Below, in pieces: positions 1-11,994 of a stretch of DNA of 64,000 bases. Position numbers and translations under genes: made by a program. Source of the DNA: Orbilia blumenaviensis (lineage: Eukaryota > Ascomycota > Orbiliomycetes > Orbiliales > Orbiliaceae); the NCBI GenBank assembly GCA_036872755.1, contig JAVHNS010000002.1, positions 3,968,001 to 4,032,000 of the forward strand, written 5' to 3'. The first letter of the stretch is position 1; every line of letters begins with the position of its first letter. The notes under the pieces are model-generated. The model worked only from the letters and a program-made list of their open reading frames with translations. It searched no databases and was not told the origin of the DNA.

Positions 1-1071
1 AGCAGATTCGGACACTATACTTGCCCAATATGGAGGAAAGGTTGAAAACATTCGTGTTGAGAACTTTGTGAAGGAGTATCTCTCTTCAAAGAGTTTAAAT
101 ATTCTACCACATAATGGGCTCGGCAACGCCGTTGGGCAGTATATTGATAAAGGAGACAGTCATGCAGTCGAGGAATTTTTGAAGGACTCGCTGGACACCC
201 AATTTAAGAAGGTTCTTGAATACAATGTCACTGATGCGGACGGGATCCGAGAGGCTGTAAGTTTTACTTCCCTAGTCAGCGTAGCAGCAGCTATATACTA
301 ATTCTCCCCATCCGGCTTTAGATGACAATCGAAAAATCAAAACTAGAAGAGCTTTACGAGAAGGGCGACTTCAAAGCTAAGCAGAGAGCTGCTCAGCGCG
401 GGAAAAAACAGAAACCAGATGATTGGGTCAGCGATTTAGACGGTGAATTCGTTTCAGACGAAGATGATATCGATATGCAAGACGACGATGCAGAAGGAGA
501 AATTGCAGCACCCCCACCCCCCGCAAAAACAACCCGTGGACGAGGCGGCTCTAAAGCAGCTACAACATCCCGGGCGACGAAGGCTACCGCAAAGGCTCCT
601 GCAAAGACCACTACAAAGGCACCCGCCAAGAGGGCAGCCACCACCGGACGAGGAAGAGCTAAGAAATCAGTTATAAGTGAAGAGGAAGAGGAAGAGGCTG
701 CAGACCTGCTGGACGATGGTGAAGACGATGATGTCAAGATGCTTGACGATGATGATCTGGTTGTCATTGGAACAGATGAGGAGGAAGTCATGCCAGCAAA
801 GACGACAACAAGGAGTGGAAGGCAAGCAAAAGCACCGGCACCGGCGAAACCAGCTGCTAAAGCGGCGCCCGCGAAACGAGCACCTGCGAAGAAGGCAGCC
901 CCAGCACCACCAAAGAAGCAGACGACACTGTCGTTTTCACAGCGATCTACTGCTACAAGGGGTAGTAAGTCGCAGACTGCAGAAGTAGCTGACGATATGA
1001 TTGAAGACTCAGATGACGAATCAGACGACTTTGCGCCAGCGTCAATTACTAGTCGGACGAGGAGGAGGTAG
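1..1071 (+). CDS. mre11: Mre11 double-strand break repair nuclease, C-terminal part (5' end outside window)
   Basis: Partial gene; exons <2..256 and 322..1071, with a 65-nt GT-AG intron (257-321) preserving the frame, giving 334 residues up to the TAG. Mre11 is the nuclease subunit of the Mre11-Rad50-Nbs1/Xrs2 complex, which senses and resects DNA breaks in the nucleus. The phosphoesterase core lies upstream of the window. What is seen is the end of the DNA-binding/capping domain (LNILPHNGLGNAVGQYIDK, then an EEFLKDSL-type helix), which matches the fungal Mre11 family. A long low-complexity tail follows, with alternating Asp/Glu-rich patches, RGRGG-type glycine-arginine motifs and Lys/Ala/Pro-rich stretches. 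Such tails are usual in fungal Mre11 and contribute DNA binding and arginine methylation sites. The tail has no domain of its own. Identity rests on the first about 85 residues. Confidence 0.9.
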
Positions 1072-2047
1072 TTCCTGAATCACATTCATTCTATCCTTTT
1101 CTCTCTGTCTCTCCATCTTAATTTCCTGTTATACCATTTTTGCTCTGCATAATTTGGCACATATGATTTGGCACATATGGATTGCCAATACTTGTACCTT
1201 TGGATGCTGGAGGATACGGCGTCTCTGAGAGTTATTGATTGAGCCTTTGCTCGCTAGCTATAGCAGCGTTTTCTGTTTCCATGGATGGCGGCAACCCTCC
1301 CTAGTAGCCGTTCTACGGCCTTTATTTACTCTTTTGAACACTTCTATAATTATACCTAGTACTTACTTGCCTAGGTAGTATCTAGTACAGCCCCAGCACT
1401 CTTACCATTACTTCCCTAGATACCCACTTAAGTAGGGACTCAGATACCCGGTAGATGGGTATGTTATACAGAAGGTGCTGGAGCAATGTAGTGGAGAGGA
1501 GAGGGTTGTATATAGCATAATACAGTACAATATACCTACCTACCTACTTAGCCGAAAAATACTTCGAAATTGAGCTATGCTTTGATTCTAATATGCATTC
1601 CCTCCACCTCATTCCCTCCTCTCTTCCTCTTCCTCTTCATTCTCTCTACTACTTTACAAACCCCGTCAGCTTCATCATCACCACCGACGCTCAAGCTTCA
1701 AAAGTATCCAGCCACAGAACCAACGACCTCGTCAACCGGAGTACCAATTCAATAGCCGTCTCTCAAGGACGAACATACTCTTCAGGATAGTTTCCAAAGC
1801 CAAGTTCTGCCTTGTCCTGATCCTCTCCCATCTTCCTCTCCATTCCCCTCCAACATCACCATCTCCACTTTGTCGTTATCACCAACATCACCCTCATCTC
1901 ATTTCTTCAATTCTCTACCTTAAACTATTTCAGAAGCCATTGACAATAAAGATTCTCATCTTCATTGATCGAAGAATCCCACCCTGAGAATCTTCCATAT
2001 CTTTCGATCGTCTTTGAATCGTATCTCGACGAGGTTTAGATTCCAAG
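1072..2047. other. Intergenic region mre11 / RGG protein
   Basis: No gene seen. It holds the mre11 3' flank with a 14-bp tandem duplication, several CTAGGTAG/TACCTACC-type short motifs near 1360-1550, and a pyrimidine-rich stretch (about 1600-1930, many CCTCTT and CTCTC runs) that is probably the promoter and 5' leader of the next gene. Short open frames at 1570-1790 overlap each other in two frames and look like chance openings in the pyrimidine-rich leader. Confidence 0.6.
1152..1179. repeat. 14-bp tandem direct repeat, two copies
   Basis: ATTTGGCACATATG occurs twice head-to-tail, 80 bp after the mre11 stop codon, so probably in its 3' UTR or terminator region. Each copy contains the self-complementary CATATG. 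Confidence 0.8.
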
Positions 2048-4203
2048 ATGTCAGACCCACAAAAGAACGTCCCCGGAGATGCTAAGAACCAGGCGATGGT
2101 ACCCACTGCAACGACGTCTAAGATGCAAACATCTGACTCACGTTGTCCTTCTGACATCGAGGAGGCCATCAAACGTATCAAGGCTATGGCCACCCAACGT
2201 GTCCGTCAAAAGGCCGTCGCTACTCGAGCTTCACTCGCAGCCATTGCCGGTACCGATGTTAGCAGTATCTCCAGTTCCAAGGAGAATGATTCAAGGCCAG
2301 AAAATGACGCTGGAGGTAGTGTCAACGAACTCGCCGTTACAGCTGACGTTCTGCATTTGCCACTTGAAGACACTCCAAAAGGAGCAACCGACCTTCTTGA
2401 TGACCTCCTCTCCGCTGCCACTAAGTTGAATCTTGTAGTCGATGCAGCACCAAAATCTCAAGGAACAGAGACCAACACGGCAGATGCTTCTATTGACACT
2501 GGTCTCAAGGGAGATAATTTGATATCTCTCGAACCATCCTTGAAACTGGCCTTGAAGGACACCAAGTTCCCAGACTCTAAGGACACCGACTCGAAGCAAG
2601 AGGGCACTAAACCAGCCAGTGTTTTTCATGTCCCCAAATCAAAACCGAAGGTATTCGAGCCAAAACTGCCGCAAACGGAAGATGGGTTCTCACCACAGCC
2701 CTGGGTTAAGCGCCGCTATACCATTTCTCAGCTTCTCTTGCTTGGGGAAATCATGCCATACATTATCTGCCCCCGAGATCGTATGTCCAATTAGCCATTC
2801 ACCAAACCTCCTCTTGGTGTATTAAGCTTACCAAATATTTACAGGATTCAACATCAATACTTTTAGTTACGATCTCGTTCACATCCCTGGATTGGGCAAT
2901 GAGTCTACTGGCAACCATCTCGTGGATCATCAGATACTCACTTTGAATCTCCGAACAGAATTGGTTGCCTTCCAGTACTTTACCTCCTGTGGATATCGAT
3001 ATCTCGAACGTTTCAAGAACCCAGATCATACTCTTTACGTCAAAGGCCTTTGGGTTGAGGTTCGTGGATCTGCCGGGCTTCGAGATCATGGCGGATATCG
3101 CAATGCTTATCGCCCAAAGCCTTACGACATCTGTGTAAAAGAAGGTTTGATCAAAGAGAACCAGGATGCTGAGGGTATAACATTTTATTTTCGCCCCTTT
3201 ATATTCTTGCTGTATGTGGCCGTTGTGCTGATTTTTATTATTATGCAGTCCAAGCAGCCCTTGAACGAAACTTCAACCACGGCAACAGTAATCATGGCAA
3301 TCACCCCTATCTCAACAACAGCAATTATCGTGGCCGTGGAAGCCGCGGTGGACGTGGTGGTACTGGATTCCGTGGTGGCAGTTCTCGCGGAAATTTTCGA
3401 GGAGGGTTCGTCTCGGGTACGTTGGGCCTTGTGTCTTAGATTAATTTGCTTACAATCCTTGCAGTTCTTCTATTTCCTTACTACATCAGTGCATGCACGT
3501 TTCAGTGAACTACCTAACATGTATCCGTTGATTCTGTGTATAGCCAGCACCGATCGATCCACTTTGAAGGAAAACTCAGTGATTTCTTTACCGGCTCCTA
3601 ACTCAAATACCCACCCAGGTCCACCAACTCCAATCGTTAGGAACGACATTGCGTTGGCTACGGCTAAGCAGACTGGGACTCTACATGACTTATCCAAGAG
3701 CTATGCAGAAATTCAAATTGCGCGTACCGAGGTCGAGGAGGTTGCTGCTAGTATTGGACGTGGCGCTCCTGAAGAAATTGTCGAATTGGTTGAACAAGCA
3801 AAGGAGAAGTTGGCTGAGAAGAAGGCTGAGATCACAAACAAATGGGGTGGTATCTACGGATATGCTGTTAAAGACCCAAATGGAGAATCAGTTGAGAAGC
3901 CAATTGGATTAGGAGGGTATGCTATAGTTCGTTCCACCCTTGGTGAAAATGGAGTATGCTGACTTAAGCTCCAGAGCCTCGAGTACTCAGGAGCAACAGA
4001 TGCAGTATATCAAGGTAAGTTTCGTTTTATATGTTATTCTTTTTGTATGATCAAACTATTAATGATCCCATTAGTATATGCTACAAACCCCTCTTGCTCC
4101 CGTTCTCGATACCACTCAAGCTGCTGGTAGTCTCACACCCTCAATGGAGCTGGCTCAACCCAACTTTGGCCCGAAAGATGAGTCGGATCCAAATCCAAAG
4201 TGA
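2048..4203 (+). CDS. Unrecognised six-exon protein with RGG box and coiled coil
   Basis: I do not recognise the family. Proposed exons: 2048-2780, 2845-3174, 3249-3416, 3544-3916, 3969-4014 and 4075-4203. Phases match at every junction, giving 592 residues. The AAGATG start is the first ATG after a pyrimidine-rich leader. The first about 230 residues are Ser/Thr/Asp-rich and probably disordered. A more ordered part follows (about 230-355). Exon 3 encodes a short Asn/His-rich then Arg-Gly-rich stretch (RGRGSRGGRGG, RGNFRGGF), an RGG/FG box of the type that binds RNA and is arginine-methylated. A charged helical segment (EEIVELVEQAKEKLAEKKAEI) suggests a coiled coil. The acceptor at 3543 is the only one of three nearby candidates that keeps the frame open. 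If introns 4 and 5 were retained, the protein would end at 3963 instead. An RNA-associated role is inference from the RGG box alone. Confidence 0.7.
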
Positions 4204-4363
4204 TTCCGCATTCCAGCGGTCTCGACCTTTGGATTCGAACTCCTTATCACTACTATTGAAACACCTTCGGCAGGAATTTTTTTTACGGTGGCTTTAAGGG
4301 AACTTTTGACTTCTTTTCCACGGCAAGGGCAGCTTTAAGTCACTATAGTCCATGTTGATTAAA

Positions 4364-4408
<45 letters not shown>

Positions 4409-5371
4409 TTTCTCTTTTCCGTTTTCGTTGTTGTTTTCACCCAAAAACCCGCACTCCCACTCCAGCTTTCAAAGAGGCCACCCTTTCTCTTTTTCGGAGT
4501 CCAATTAATTCCAGGTTGACTTTTGCTTTCTATGCATATTCACTCCTCTTTTTCATATATGGAAATTCTCACTATATGATTAAGAGGTTGGGAGCGCTCA
4601 GTTACCCAGGATATGAGGAACTGTCGACTCGAATAAGTACTAGACGGAAATCAAAAATATCTTTGAAATTTTTGAAACGATGGGCTGAGTGAACTTTGTA
4701 ATGGGAGAATAATCGTAGAAGAGGCTCACAGGGCACGATACTAGACCAGTCCTATAAGACTTTTTGTGAACTCACCATGTGCAAGTGAAAAAGTCGAACG
4801 CAAGTTAACTTATAGCTACGGGTTTGGTATGATAACAACCCGGTGTTGGCTATGTTGTTAGTCTCTGTGTTCTGATTGGCTGAATTCGACAACAAGTCCA
4901 ACACACTTTCCTAATTCGGTGGTGGGATGCACCTTCTAAGTTATGAACGTTGTTATGCGGGCAAGAGCTGAATGGAAAAGGTATATGGTGTATATTTAGA
5001 TATTCGTACAAACGCCAGATGTCTAGCATCGAAGCTTGTGTATATACATTTAAGGGTAAGTATATATAAGTGTCTTTGTACAGAAATATGGGAAGAAGAA
5101 GAACCTCATGGAACAGAAGCGAAAGAAGAAGAAAAAGTTACATCAGTTGCGAAAAAAAAAAAAAAAAAAAAGAATACTGGAGCTTTGGGGGTATCATCGT
5201 CTTCTCTCATGTGGCTCAAAAGTCATAAGTAGAACAAACAAAAAAAATAAAAAGACAATCAGCTTGGGGTATCTGGAGTTTGCTGTCATGGGTATATGAT
5301 GTCGTTAAAGAATGGGTATCTGTATTTGCATATAGGAAAAGTGCGAACGACCGCCAAAGGTCGAATGTATC
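4204..5371. other. Convergent intergenic region
   Basis: This lies between the plus-strand RGG protein and the minus-strand metalloprotease, so it carries two 3' ends. It contains a 42-nt poly-T (4366-4407), a 20-nt poly-A (5152-5171) and purine-rich GAAGAA sequence. Open frames at 4972-5299 are purine-rich low complexity and not credible genes. Confidence 0.6.
4366..4407. repeat. Poly-T homopolymer, 42 nt
   Basis: An uninterrupted run of T, the longest homopolymer in the window, about 160 bp after the RGG-protein stop codon. The length may be inexact for sequencing reasons. Confidence 0.95.
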
Positions 5372-6525
5372 TTAACAGTTGATGCCAAAGATGTCGCACC
5401 ACCAATCTGGGATAGATGGAGTTGGGGTTGGGCTCTTGGTGGTGGTGGTCCTGGTAGTGGTGGTCTTGGTGGTGGTGGTAGTGGTTGGCTTGGGGGTAGT
5501 GGTGATAACTGGGGTAGTGGTGGTAGTGGTGGTGGTAGTTCTGGTGGTGACAACAGCAGTGGTAGTGGTTCTGGTAGTGGTTGGCTGTGGCTCTGGACCG
5601 GGTTCGCCGGCGTATTGAGCGCGGTATTGATCCCAGAAATCGAAAACACGCTTAGTCTGGCCTGGAGTGAATTCGTACATGCACTCATCGTAGCTGTAGT
5701 CCATGAAGTTGTGAATTGGGTCGACACCTGGGTACTGGGTTCCAGTGCAGGTATCTGGGTTCGTGGCTGGGCATCCGTTGGTTGGGGATCGCTGGGCTGG
5801 GGTGTCATCGACGGAGTCTCCGCCAGCGCAGCCGCCTTGGAAGGTATGGAAGAGACCGAGCCAGTGACCGATCTCGTGAGTGGCGGTTTTACCTTGCTGG
5901 TAGTTGGCGGTACCGCCATCAGGGACGGAACCGGTGAGGACTTGGCAACCGTCCAAGATGAAAGTGCGGTCACCTGGAGTGACAGCTTCTGGGAAGACGC
6001 AAATTCCGAGAAGGCCATCGCCAAGTGGGCGGTAGTAAACATTGAGGGCGGCATAGGAACCCTTGCGGAGAGCCTTCTTCATGGTATATTCAAGATCCTT
6101 GGAGTCGTTATCAACGCTGAAGGTGGCCCAGTCCTTGTTGACTGTGTATGTTGTGTCCTTAAGGGCGAAGCTGATGCCAGTGTCTTTGAAATCACGGTTG
6201 AGAGCATCAAACTACATGGAAGCATTGTTAGAAATTTGGTTCGCCAGAAATTAAAGTGTGGGGTGCTTCTTACCTGAGCAGTAACCTTGTCCTGTGGAAG
6301 ATATCCACCCTTCTCGGTCTGGTCGGAGGCAATGATGTGGAAGTAGGTATCAATGACCAAAGTTCGCTCGGCTGATTCCTGGATAGTGCGAGCATCGGCG
6401 ATCTTGTCTTGTCTGTCGAAATATCTAGCAGCCATTTGAACGGATGCTGGGACAAATTCGTTACCGCATCGTCGGGCGTCAACTGCGAATGCCAAAAATG
6501 GCAAAACTGTGATAAAAGACCGCAT
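5372..6525 (-). CDS. Secreted zinc metalloprotease, M43 (pappalysin) family, with Thr-rich tail
   Basis: Two exons on the minus strand (6525-6274 and 6211-5372; 62-nt intron), 363 residues. The protein starts with a short hydrophobic secretion signal (MRSFITVLPFLAFAVDA) and should be exported and processed. The catalytic motif HEIGHWLGLFH (about residues 196-206) matches HExxHxxGxxH, with three zinc-binding histidines and the catalytic Glu. A Met-turn (NFMDYSYDEC, about residue 254) follows, which together define M43B fungal extracellular metalloproteases. Several Cys around these motifs probably form disulphides. From about residue 290 a Thr/Pro-rich, probably O-glycosylated linker of about 55 residues leads to a short tail, PDWWCDIFGINC. 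I chose the ATG at 6525 because the upstream in-frame ATG at 6555 would put a hydrophilic stretch before the signal. A role in extracellular protein degradation is inferred from the family. Confidence 0.92.
5437..5590 (-). repeat. Thr-codon (ACC/ACT) microsatellite coding the protease linker
   Basis: Imperfect ACC/ACT/ACA triplets on the minus strand (GGT/AGT/TGT on plus) encode long runs of Thr interrupted by Pro, Val, Lys and Arg. It is in frame with the metalloprotease. The Val-rich plus-strand frame opposite it is a shadow. Confidence 0.85.
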
Positions 6526-9500
6526 TGTAGAAGGGTTTATGATGATTCTTTTCAAAAAAAAGAAGAAGAAGAAGAAGAAGAAATACGCAGACTAGAAATC
6601 TCGGTGAGACTATTACTAGATGTACGTTTTTTTTTTTATTATTATCTTCTTGTGTTTGGAGCTGGATGCTGCTGAATAGAGGTTTCGTCTTCTTGGGGTG
6701 AGATCGAGGGGATTTTATACCCCATTGATGGCTCATGAAAATGATCATAGGATCTAACGTAGAGGGTAGCATCATCTGGTTAGATGTTGTCCCCACTTTC
6801 CGCAGCCTATCCCTGAAACATGCAGACAATCGACAGGATCCATTATCAGTCGGCTTGAGCGCCATACTTCAAATGTTGTTTGCCTACGACGATACAGTAT
6901 CGCTGGAAACCGATATCTGAAAATAAGCAAATGTTTGGGGGCGGAGGTGGAACAATGGATACTACTTCGATATTATCCCAGCCGCGGGTTATGAATATAA
7001 TACGATCCTTGATCATGTGGGTCATCTGTATACTGCAACTAGTTACGATATTAGTTCTTCCTAAAAACGATTGCGGATAGTCAATTACGTGCGAATCTGT
7101 GGATGCGACGGCCAAAAAAAAAAAAAAAAAAAAAGATACAAAACTAGCGGGGCCCAGCTAGCAACCACATTCCCGGTCGAAGCGAATATGCAAGAGCATA
7201 AGTTATAGAAGGTTCGATAAAATCTTCCCGAGCATGTACTGCCCGACTATACGCTCGTCCTTCGTGCAAGACATAAACGTACACCTTCGAAGCAGGCAGC
7301 CATTTGTTTTCGAGTTAGAGACTGCGACAATATACACAACCGCAATCATATTTTGTAACCATGCGTGCCCCCCGCGGCCGCGCGGCCCGTTTTCAAAAAG
7401 GTCCTCTAAACAGAGCGAGAGAGAGAGAAATGATACGCTTTAATCGTGCGATTGGCATTTCTTAACTTTCGGTTCAGGCTTGTAAAAGGGAGATCGGCTA
7501 TCTCCTCCCAGTGGTATGCCGTCCCTGCGATGTGACAATGCAATGCATCTAAATGTCGAGGCAGGCCATGGTTCAATTTGCCATCAAGCGAGCGTTGAAA
7601 AGGACCCAAGATTCAAGCCAATCGATTGGCACAACGGAGCCATTGACCTTATCTGTTCAGTCCCGCTATTAGTTATGTAAAAGATGACCGAAAGGGCGGC
7701 ACGGCGACTCCATCTAGGCCTCCATGGATAAGATATCGTAGAGTCCAACGTGAATTAGGAAAGTGGTCGTTGGATGGCAAGTTCGTGGCAAGTCTTAGGG
7801 ATCTTGTGTTGTGCATGTATTATTATATTGGATGGAAGTCCTCGCAAACACTCCATGCTTCTACAGCCAATCTGATCTTCTATTCACAAAAAGGATGACA
7901 ATCACACCTCGTTTGCCGCTCTCCCGTTCCCACTTGGCAGGGTTGGACGCCAGAACACCGTACCTACCACAAATATATAAGATCTGACAGCGATTCCCAG
8001 TTCGACGGTGTTTTGCAGTTTCTGGATTTGGGATAAAAAACGGGTTTGCGTGATGCTCTGCCTGAAATGCCAAGTGGAATCTTTAACATGGTCCTGGTCC
8101 CTGGTCTCTGGCTGGGTTTGGCTGCATGGGGTAGCTGGGCCGGCTGTTGATTGGGCCATTCGAACGAAACAAGCTTTAGGCTTTCCCATCCTTGCATGCA
8201 AGATGCAAGGGGATTCGATTGCTCTTCCTTATCATGTGCAGATGTAGAATTCGAAGTTAGGCGGGGTTTAGCTCTCCGGAGCAACTCCTAGATCCCAAAA
8301 CATTTGATTCAACAGGGTGACCGAGACAGCCATTCTCTGTTTGCAAATGCGGCACGACTCTTTTAGACGCATTCGTGGGGCTTACAACATCCAAATCTTC
8401 TTACAGAATTGATCTTCAGTTTCGCAGCTATTGATCGTAACCTGTGACGAATCATCCCACTCGTTTGCGGGCTGATACAAGGCTAGCCATGGATTGGTTG
8501 CGCTTGGCGGCTCCATGGGAAGTAGCATACGGCCACGCGGAATGCTTTTCTTAAACCCTCGATCACGAAGTCCGCAACATCATACCGGTCCGATTAGACA
8601 AGTACCACTAAGCAGTGACACCCATTCCGATAGTCACGCGCCAATATGAGCCCAAATCTCGTATTGGAAAACCGCTAAAAGCAAGAAAAACCGAGGTACA
8701 GTTTTCTTGTCGCGGAATCATCCCCGTTTTTGCTGTGGGCGAAGAAAAAAAACACAAATTATTTGTTTGCAAAACACGGGTTTGGCTATTCAGTTTCCCG
8801 TTTTTCTGCGATTAGCCCAATCTAGGAGTCTTATGACCAGCCTAAAATACTGCGGTTATAATTTAATAGATAGTGGACAGAGTTTCCGTGAGCTCTCATA
8901 CGTACACGGATGGATATACCTTCATAGATAGCCACGGCCAGCTAATCCATTCATCCGATCCGGAGAGTCAGGGGATCCAAAACTATGCGGGTATTGCGAC
9001 GGGGGTCCCACTGGCGTCCAGTCAGAGTCAATCTATCGACGTATCAATTCACAGATGCACCGTGCACCGTTCTGGATCTAGACGATATAATTTCAAGGAC
9101 TAACCGGATATGGATACATACTGCCAAGGCTAAGGCTTCTACTGTACCGCTGGTAGAGGCAATGGTTCGAGCTCCGATCGCCGGCGTCGACACGTTGATG
9201 CCACGGAGGTACGGGTATGGCAGTACTGCTAGTCTATGCATCTATAAATTTTCAAGAGCTCTCCTATGCTGATCTAGGTACTTATAGAACCAAATGTTAA
9301 TTACGTTAATAGTTGTACAAGTTCGTGTTATTATTGTATTCCGATTGAAACTCTCTTGCTTCATTAGGTTAGCTAGTTAAAAGTCTTAACGTCCCGCAAA
9401 TCTACAATTACTCTGCATTCTAAACTCGGCTTATACGGTCGGAGAGGGAAATGTATAGTACCTTGCATGATAATATAATATATGCAATCCACGGCTGTCT

Positions 9501-10305
9501 CCACGTAGATGCAATGGGGGCTAGAGATCATGATCATGGGGACTACTGTCTCAAGAATAGGGTTGATCCTTCAAGCCTAGGTGACCTGCAGGTCTAACGG
9601 GCTGCATACTATATGCATATATGTAGCCTCCTCTGGATGGCGTTACTCCTGGCAGATATATATGTACTGAGGGTAGCCTGGCGGAAGAGGCTGACTACCA
9701 AACTTGTTACAACTACCGAATTGGGACCTCACATCAATGCACATATGCACATGCAGAGTCTGGCGGGTGCGCGAGTAATGGCGTTGTGGTGGTAAAAAAT
9801 ACCACATCTGTTCCGCTGTTTGGTGAGCTAATATGTACGCCGAGGGACTAGTTGAAAGGCTCAGATTAGAGTTCTTAGTCTAGACGCCCGATTCCTCTGT
9901 TTGTCTGCGGAAAATATGTATGCTAGCCATATGGGTATCAATCTAAGACAAGACTAAATCCGTCATGGTTCAATTGATTAATTCAGATATCACGCCAGTT
10001 ATCGATTTTTCAGGGTTGCACGTTGGCTCTCCCTGCCTCTGGCATTGAGGTAAAGCTTTTTGCCACAGCTGCTTAGCATCACTCGTAGAGACCATTCCTA
10101 GGGATGCCCACGAATTTTCAAAAGCCGTCCTATGGCCTTGATCAGTAGTAGTCAGAGATGTACCATCAAATCGAAAAATTATTGTTTTTGTGTGACCAAA
10201 TGGCACTATAATTCCCAGCCTCAATACCAAGCTTATCCACAAATTTATCCGTATATCCCGCTATTAACAAACACGTATGTACAAATCCAGAGAGACCAAT
10301 TCCAA
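6526..10305. other. Intergenic region, about 3.8 kb, no gene recognised
   Basis: The first 200 bp are the metalloprotease promoter and leader, with GAA-repeat and AT-rich sequence. The rest has only short, overlapping frames without domain signatures, a 21-nt poly-A (7114-7134) and AT-rich patches around 9290-9500. No tRNA or transposon termini were seen. The final part lies 3' to alg2. Confidence 0.55.
6713..6719 (-). promoter_or_regulatory. Probable TATA box of the metalloprotease gene
   Basis: TATAAAA on the minus strand, about 190 bp upstream of the protease ATG, framed by GGGG and CCCC so that the element sits in a small dyad. Position and match to the TATA consensus are the only evidence. 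Confidence 0.5.
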
Positions 10306-11994
10306 TCATAGTCGTGGATTCATGTCTCTTGCTAAAACCGATAGTAAACCAAATGTCAAATATGTGCCCCCGCCCACAAACCCACAAACATATGCCCAGT
10401 CAGTCCTTCCAACTCCTGCCAATAAACCAGCAATAACCACGGTACTCACGACCACAGGCATCATAACATCATGGAATTTAATCATCCTCCTCCTCGTCTT
10501 GTATATTATCTCCAACTCTTTTTGGAATGTTGCGGACATACTTTCTTTGCTAAAATTATCCTTGACTCTTGACCTTGCTCGTTCACCCAGCGCTGTACGT
10601 TCTTCATCAGTGAGTTCAAAGAGAGCTGTAGTGATAATTCGCGTCCATTCAGCCGGTTCGGGTGGGCGAAGCCAGCCTGTTTCGCCTCCATCCAGGACTG
10701 TTTCGAGGGGACCACCAGTATTAGTAGCCAGAACTGGGGTCTAGATAGATGCCCTTGTCAGCAAAGCACACATTTTATTTAGCAAAATCTCGAAGTAACA
10801 TACCCCAACCAACATTGCTTCTAAGGGCACTATTCCAAAATGTTCATTTTCTGGCGTATAGGCGAGTATGCTCGCTGTACGAAGCAGGAAACTCTTAAGT
10901 GAAGATGGAACAGACGGCAGGAAAAGGACGTCGATATCTGATGGTATTGTTAAAGATGAAATATAGTTCCTACATGTAGCATGCCGTAAATTTAAAGAAT
11001 CGCAAAGTCTTTCGAGCTCGATATGGTATTCTACGTTTTCTGCAACCCTGTTATCGTAACCACCTAGTAAGAGCAAGAAAAGAATGTTAGCACTCACATA
11101 CATCCAAGCCACTCAAAAAAAAGAGGGGGGGAATAGACCGTACCTGCGATAATCAGTCTTGCCTTTTTCCGCTGTTCCTCAGTTAGGCCTGAAAAGGCTT
11201 TCACAACGAGATCAATATCCTTCTTCCGCTCAAACCGATTAACCGATAGAACAATTTTCCGATCGCTGCCCTTTAAAAATGGATACTTTTCTCCTTCAAG
11301 TTTCGTCTGGGCCTTTTCAACCTCATTGACATCTACACAAGGATATACCACCCTTGGGACAACATCAATCTTCGGAAAGGCTTTCCTGAACATGCTGGCT
11401 GTAAATTTGCTATTGACCACAATTCCATCGGCTAGTCCCGTTGTATACCCTTCTATCCAATCAAAAGGAATTCGGTATATCGATTTGATAATTGACTTTC
11501 TCGACGTGAGGAACTTATCCGGGAAGTGGCAATAGAAAAGCGTCCTGGACCCGTGGAGGAAGTATCGGAGGATCGGGACACAGACAGACAATTGGTCGAC
11601 AATGAAGAAGTCCGTAGCTGATGCAAAGTCGGGATCTTCCATCAGGAAGTACGTAATCAAATCAATCTGTCGGATTATAGCGCAGAATATTGAGAAACGA
11701 CCAAGTATAGAAGTCGGGAAACGGTTCCCCCGAACAACAACCTTGAGAGTTCCTATAGATAACGTGAAGGGTACATTAGCCTGCATGGAAAGAAAACTAC
11801 TGTTTCGCCACTAGAAATGATTACAAACCATCACGACATTCGTCGAAGCAGTGTGCAGGATCACAGTGCGATGTCCATATCTGTACCGTGTGCCCTAGGT
11901 TCTGAAGCCCGACTGCTGCGTCCACTATCAGGCGTTCTGCTCCCCCGATCCCGAGGTCCGGGTGAATAAACACAATGACTTTGTCTTCATCCAT
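10306..11994 (-). CDS. alg2: ALG2 alpha-1,3/1,6-mannosyltransferase
   Basis: Four exons on the minus strand (11994-11829, 11752-11144, 11063-10804, 10740-10306), 489 residues, with all junctions in phase. Alg2 adds the second and third mannose (GDP-Man donor) to dolichol-PP-GlcNAc2-Man on the cytosolic face of the ER, early in N-glycan precursor synthesis. Seen: the family N-terminus ([17 protein letters not shown]), the start of the second GT-B domain ([17 protein letters not shown]), the glycine-rich LIIAGGYDNRV spanning intron 2, the ExxxxxxxE motif of GT4 enzymes (EHFGIVPLE) and [10 protein letters not shown]. Two C-terminal hydrophobic segments probably anchor it in the ER. The acceptor at 11753 was chosen over a nearer CAG at 11781 because only it keeps the frame and restores RDG-TLKV. 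It lies head-to-head with the next gene, about 1 kb apart. Confidence 0.95.

Noticed and set aside
3417..3505. Nearer acceptors (3464, 3505) for intron 3 of the RGG protein
   Set aside because: Both lead to an in-frame stop within a few codons; only 3543 continues the reading frame.
5379..5618. Val-rich plus-strand frame
   Set aside because: Antisense shadow of the Thr-codon repeat in the metalloprotease.
11753..11786. CAG at 11781 as acceptor of alg2 intron 1
   Set aside because: It would put the next codon out of phase with exon 1 and create a stop; the acceptor at 11753 keeps frame and restores the family sequence.
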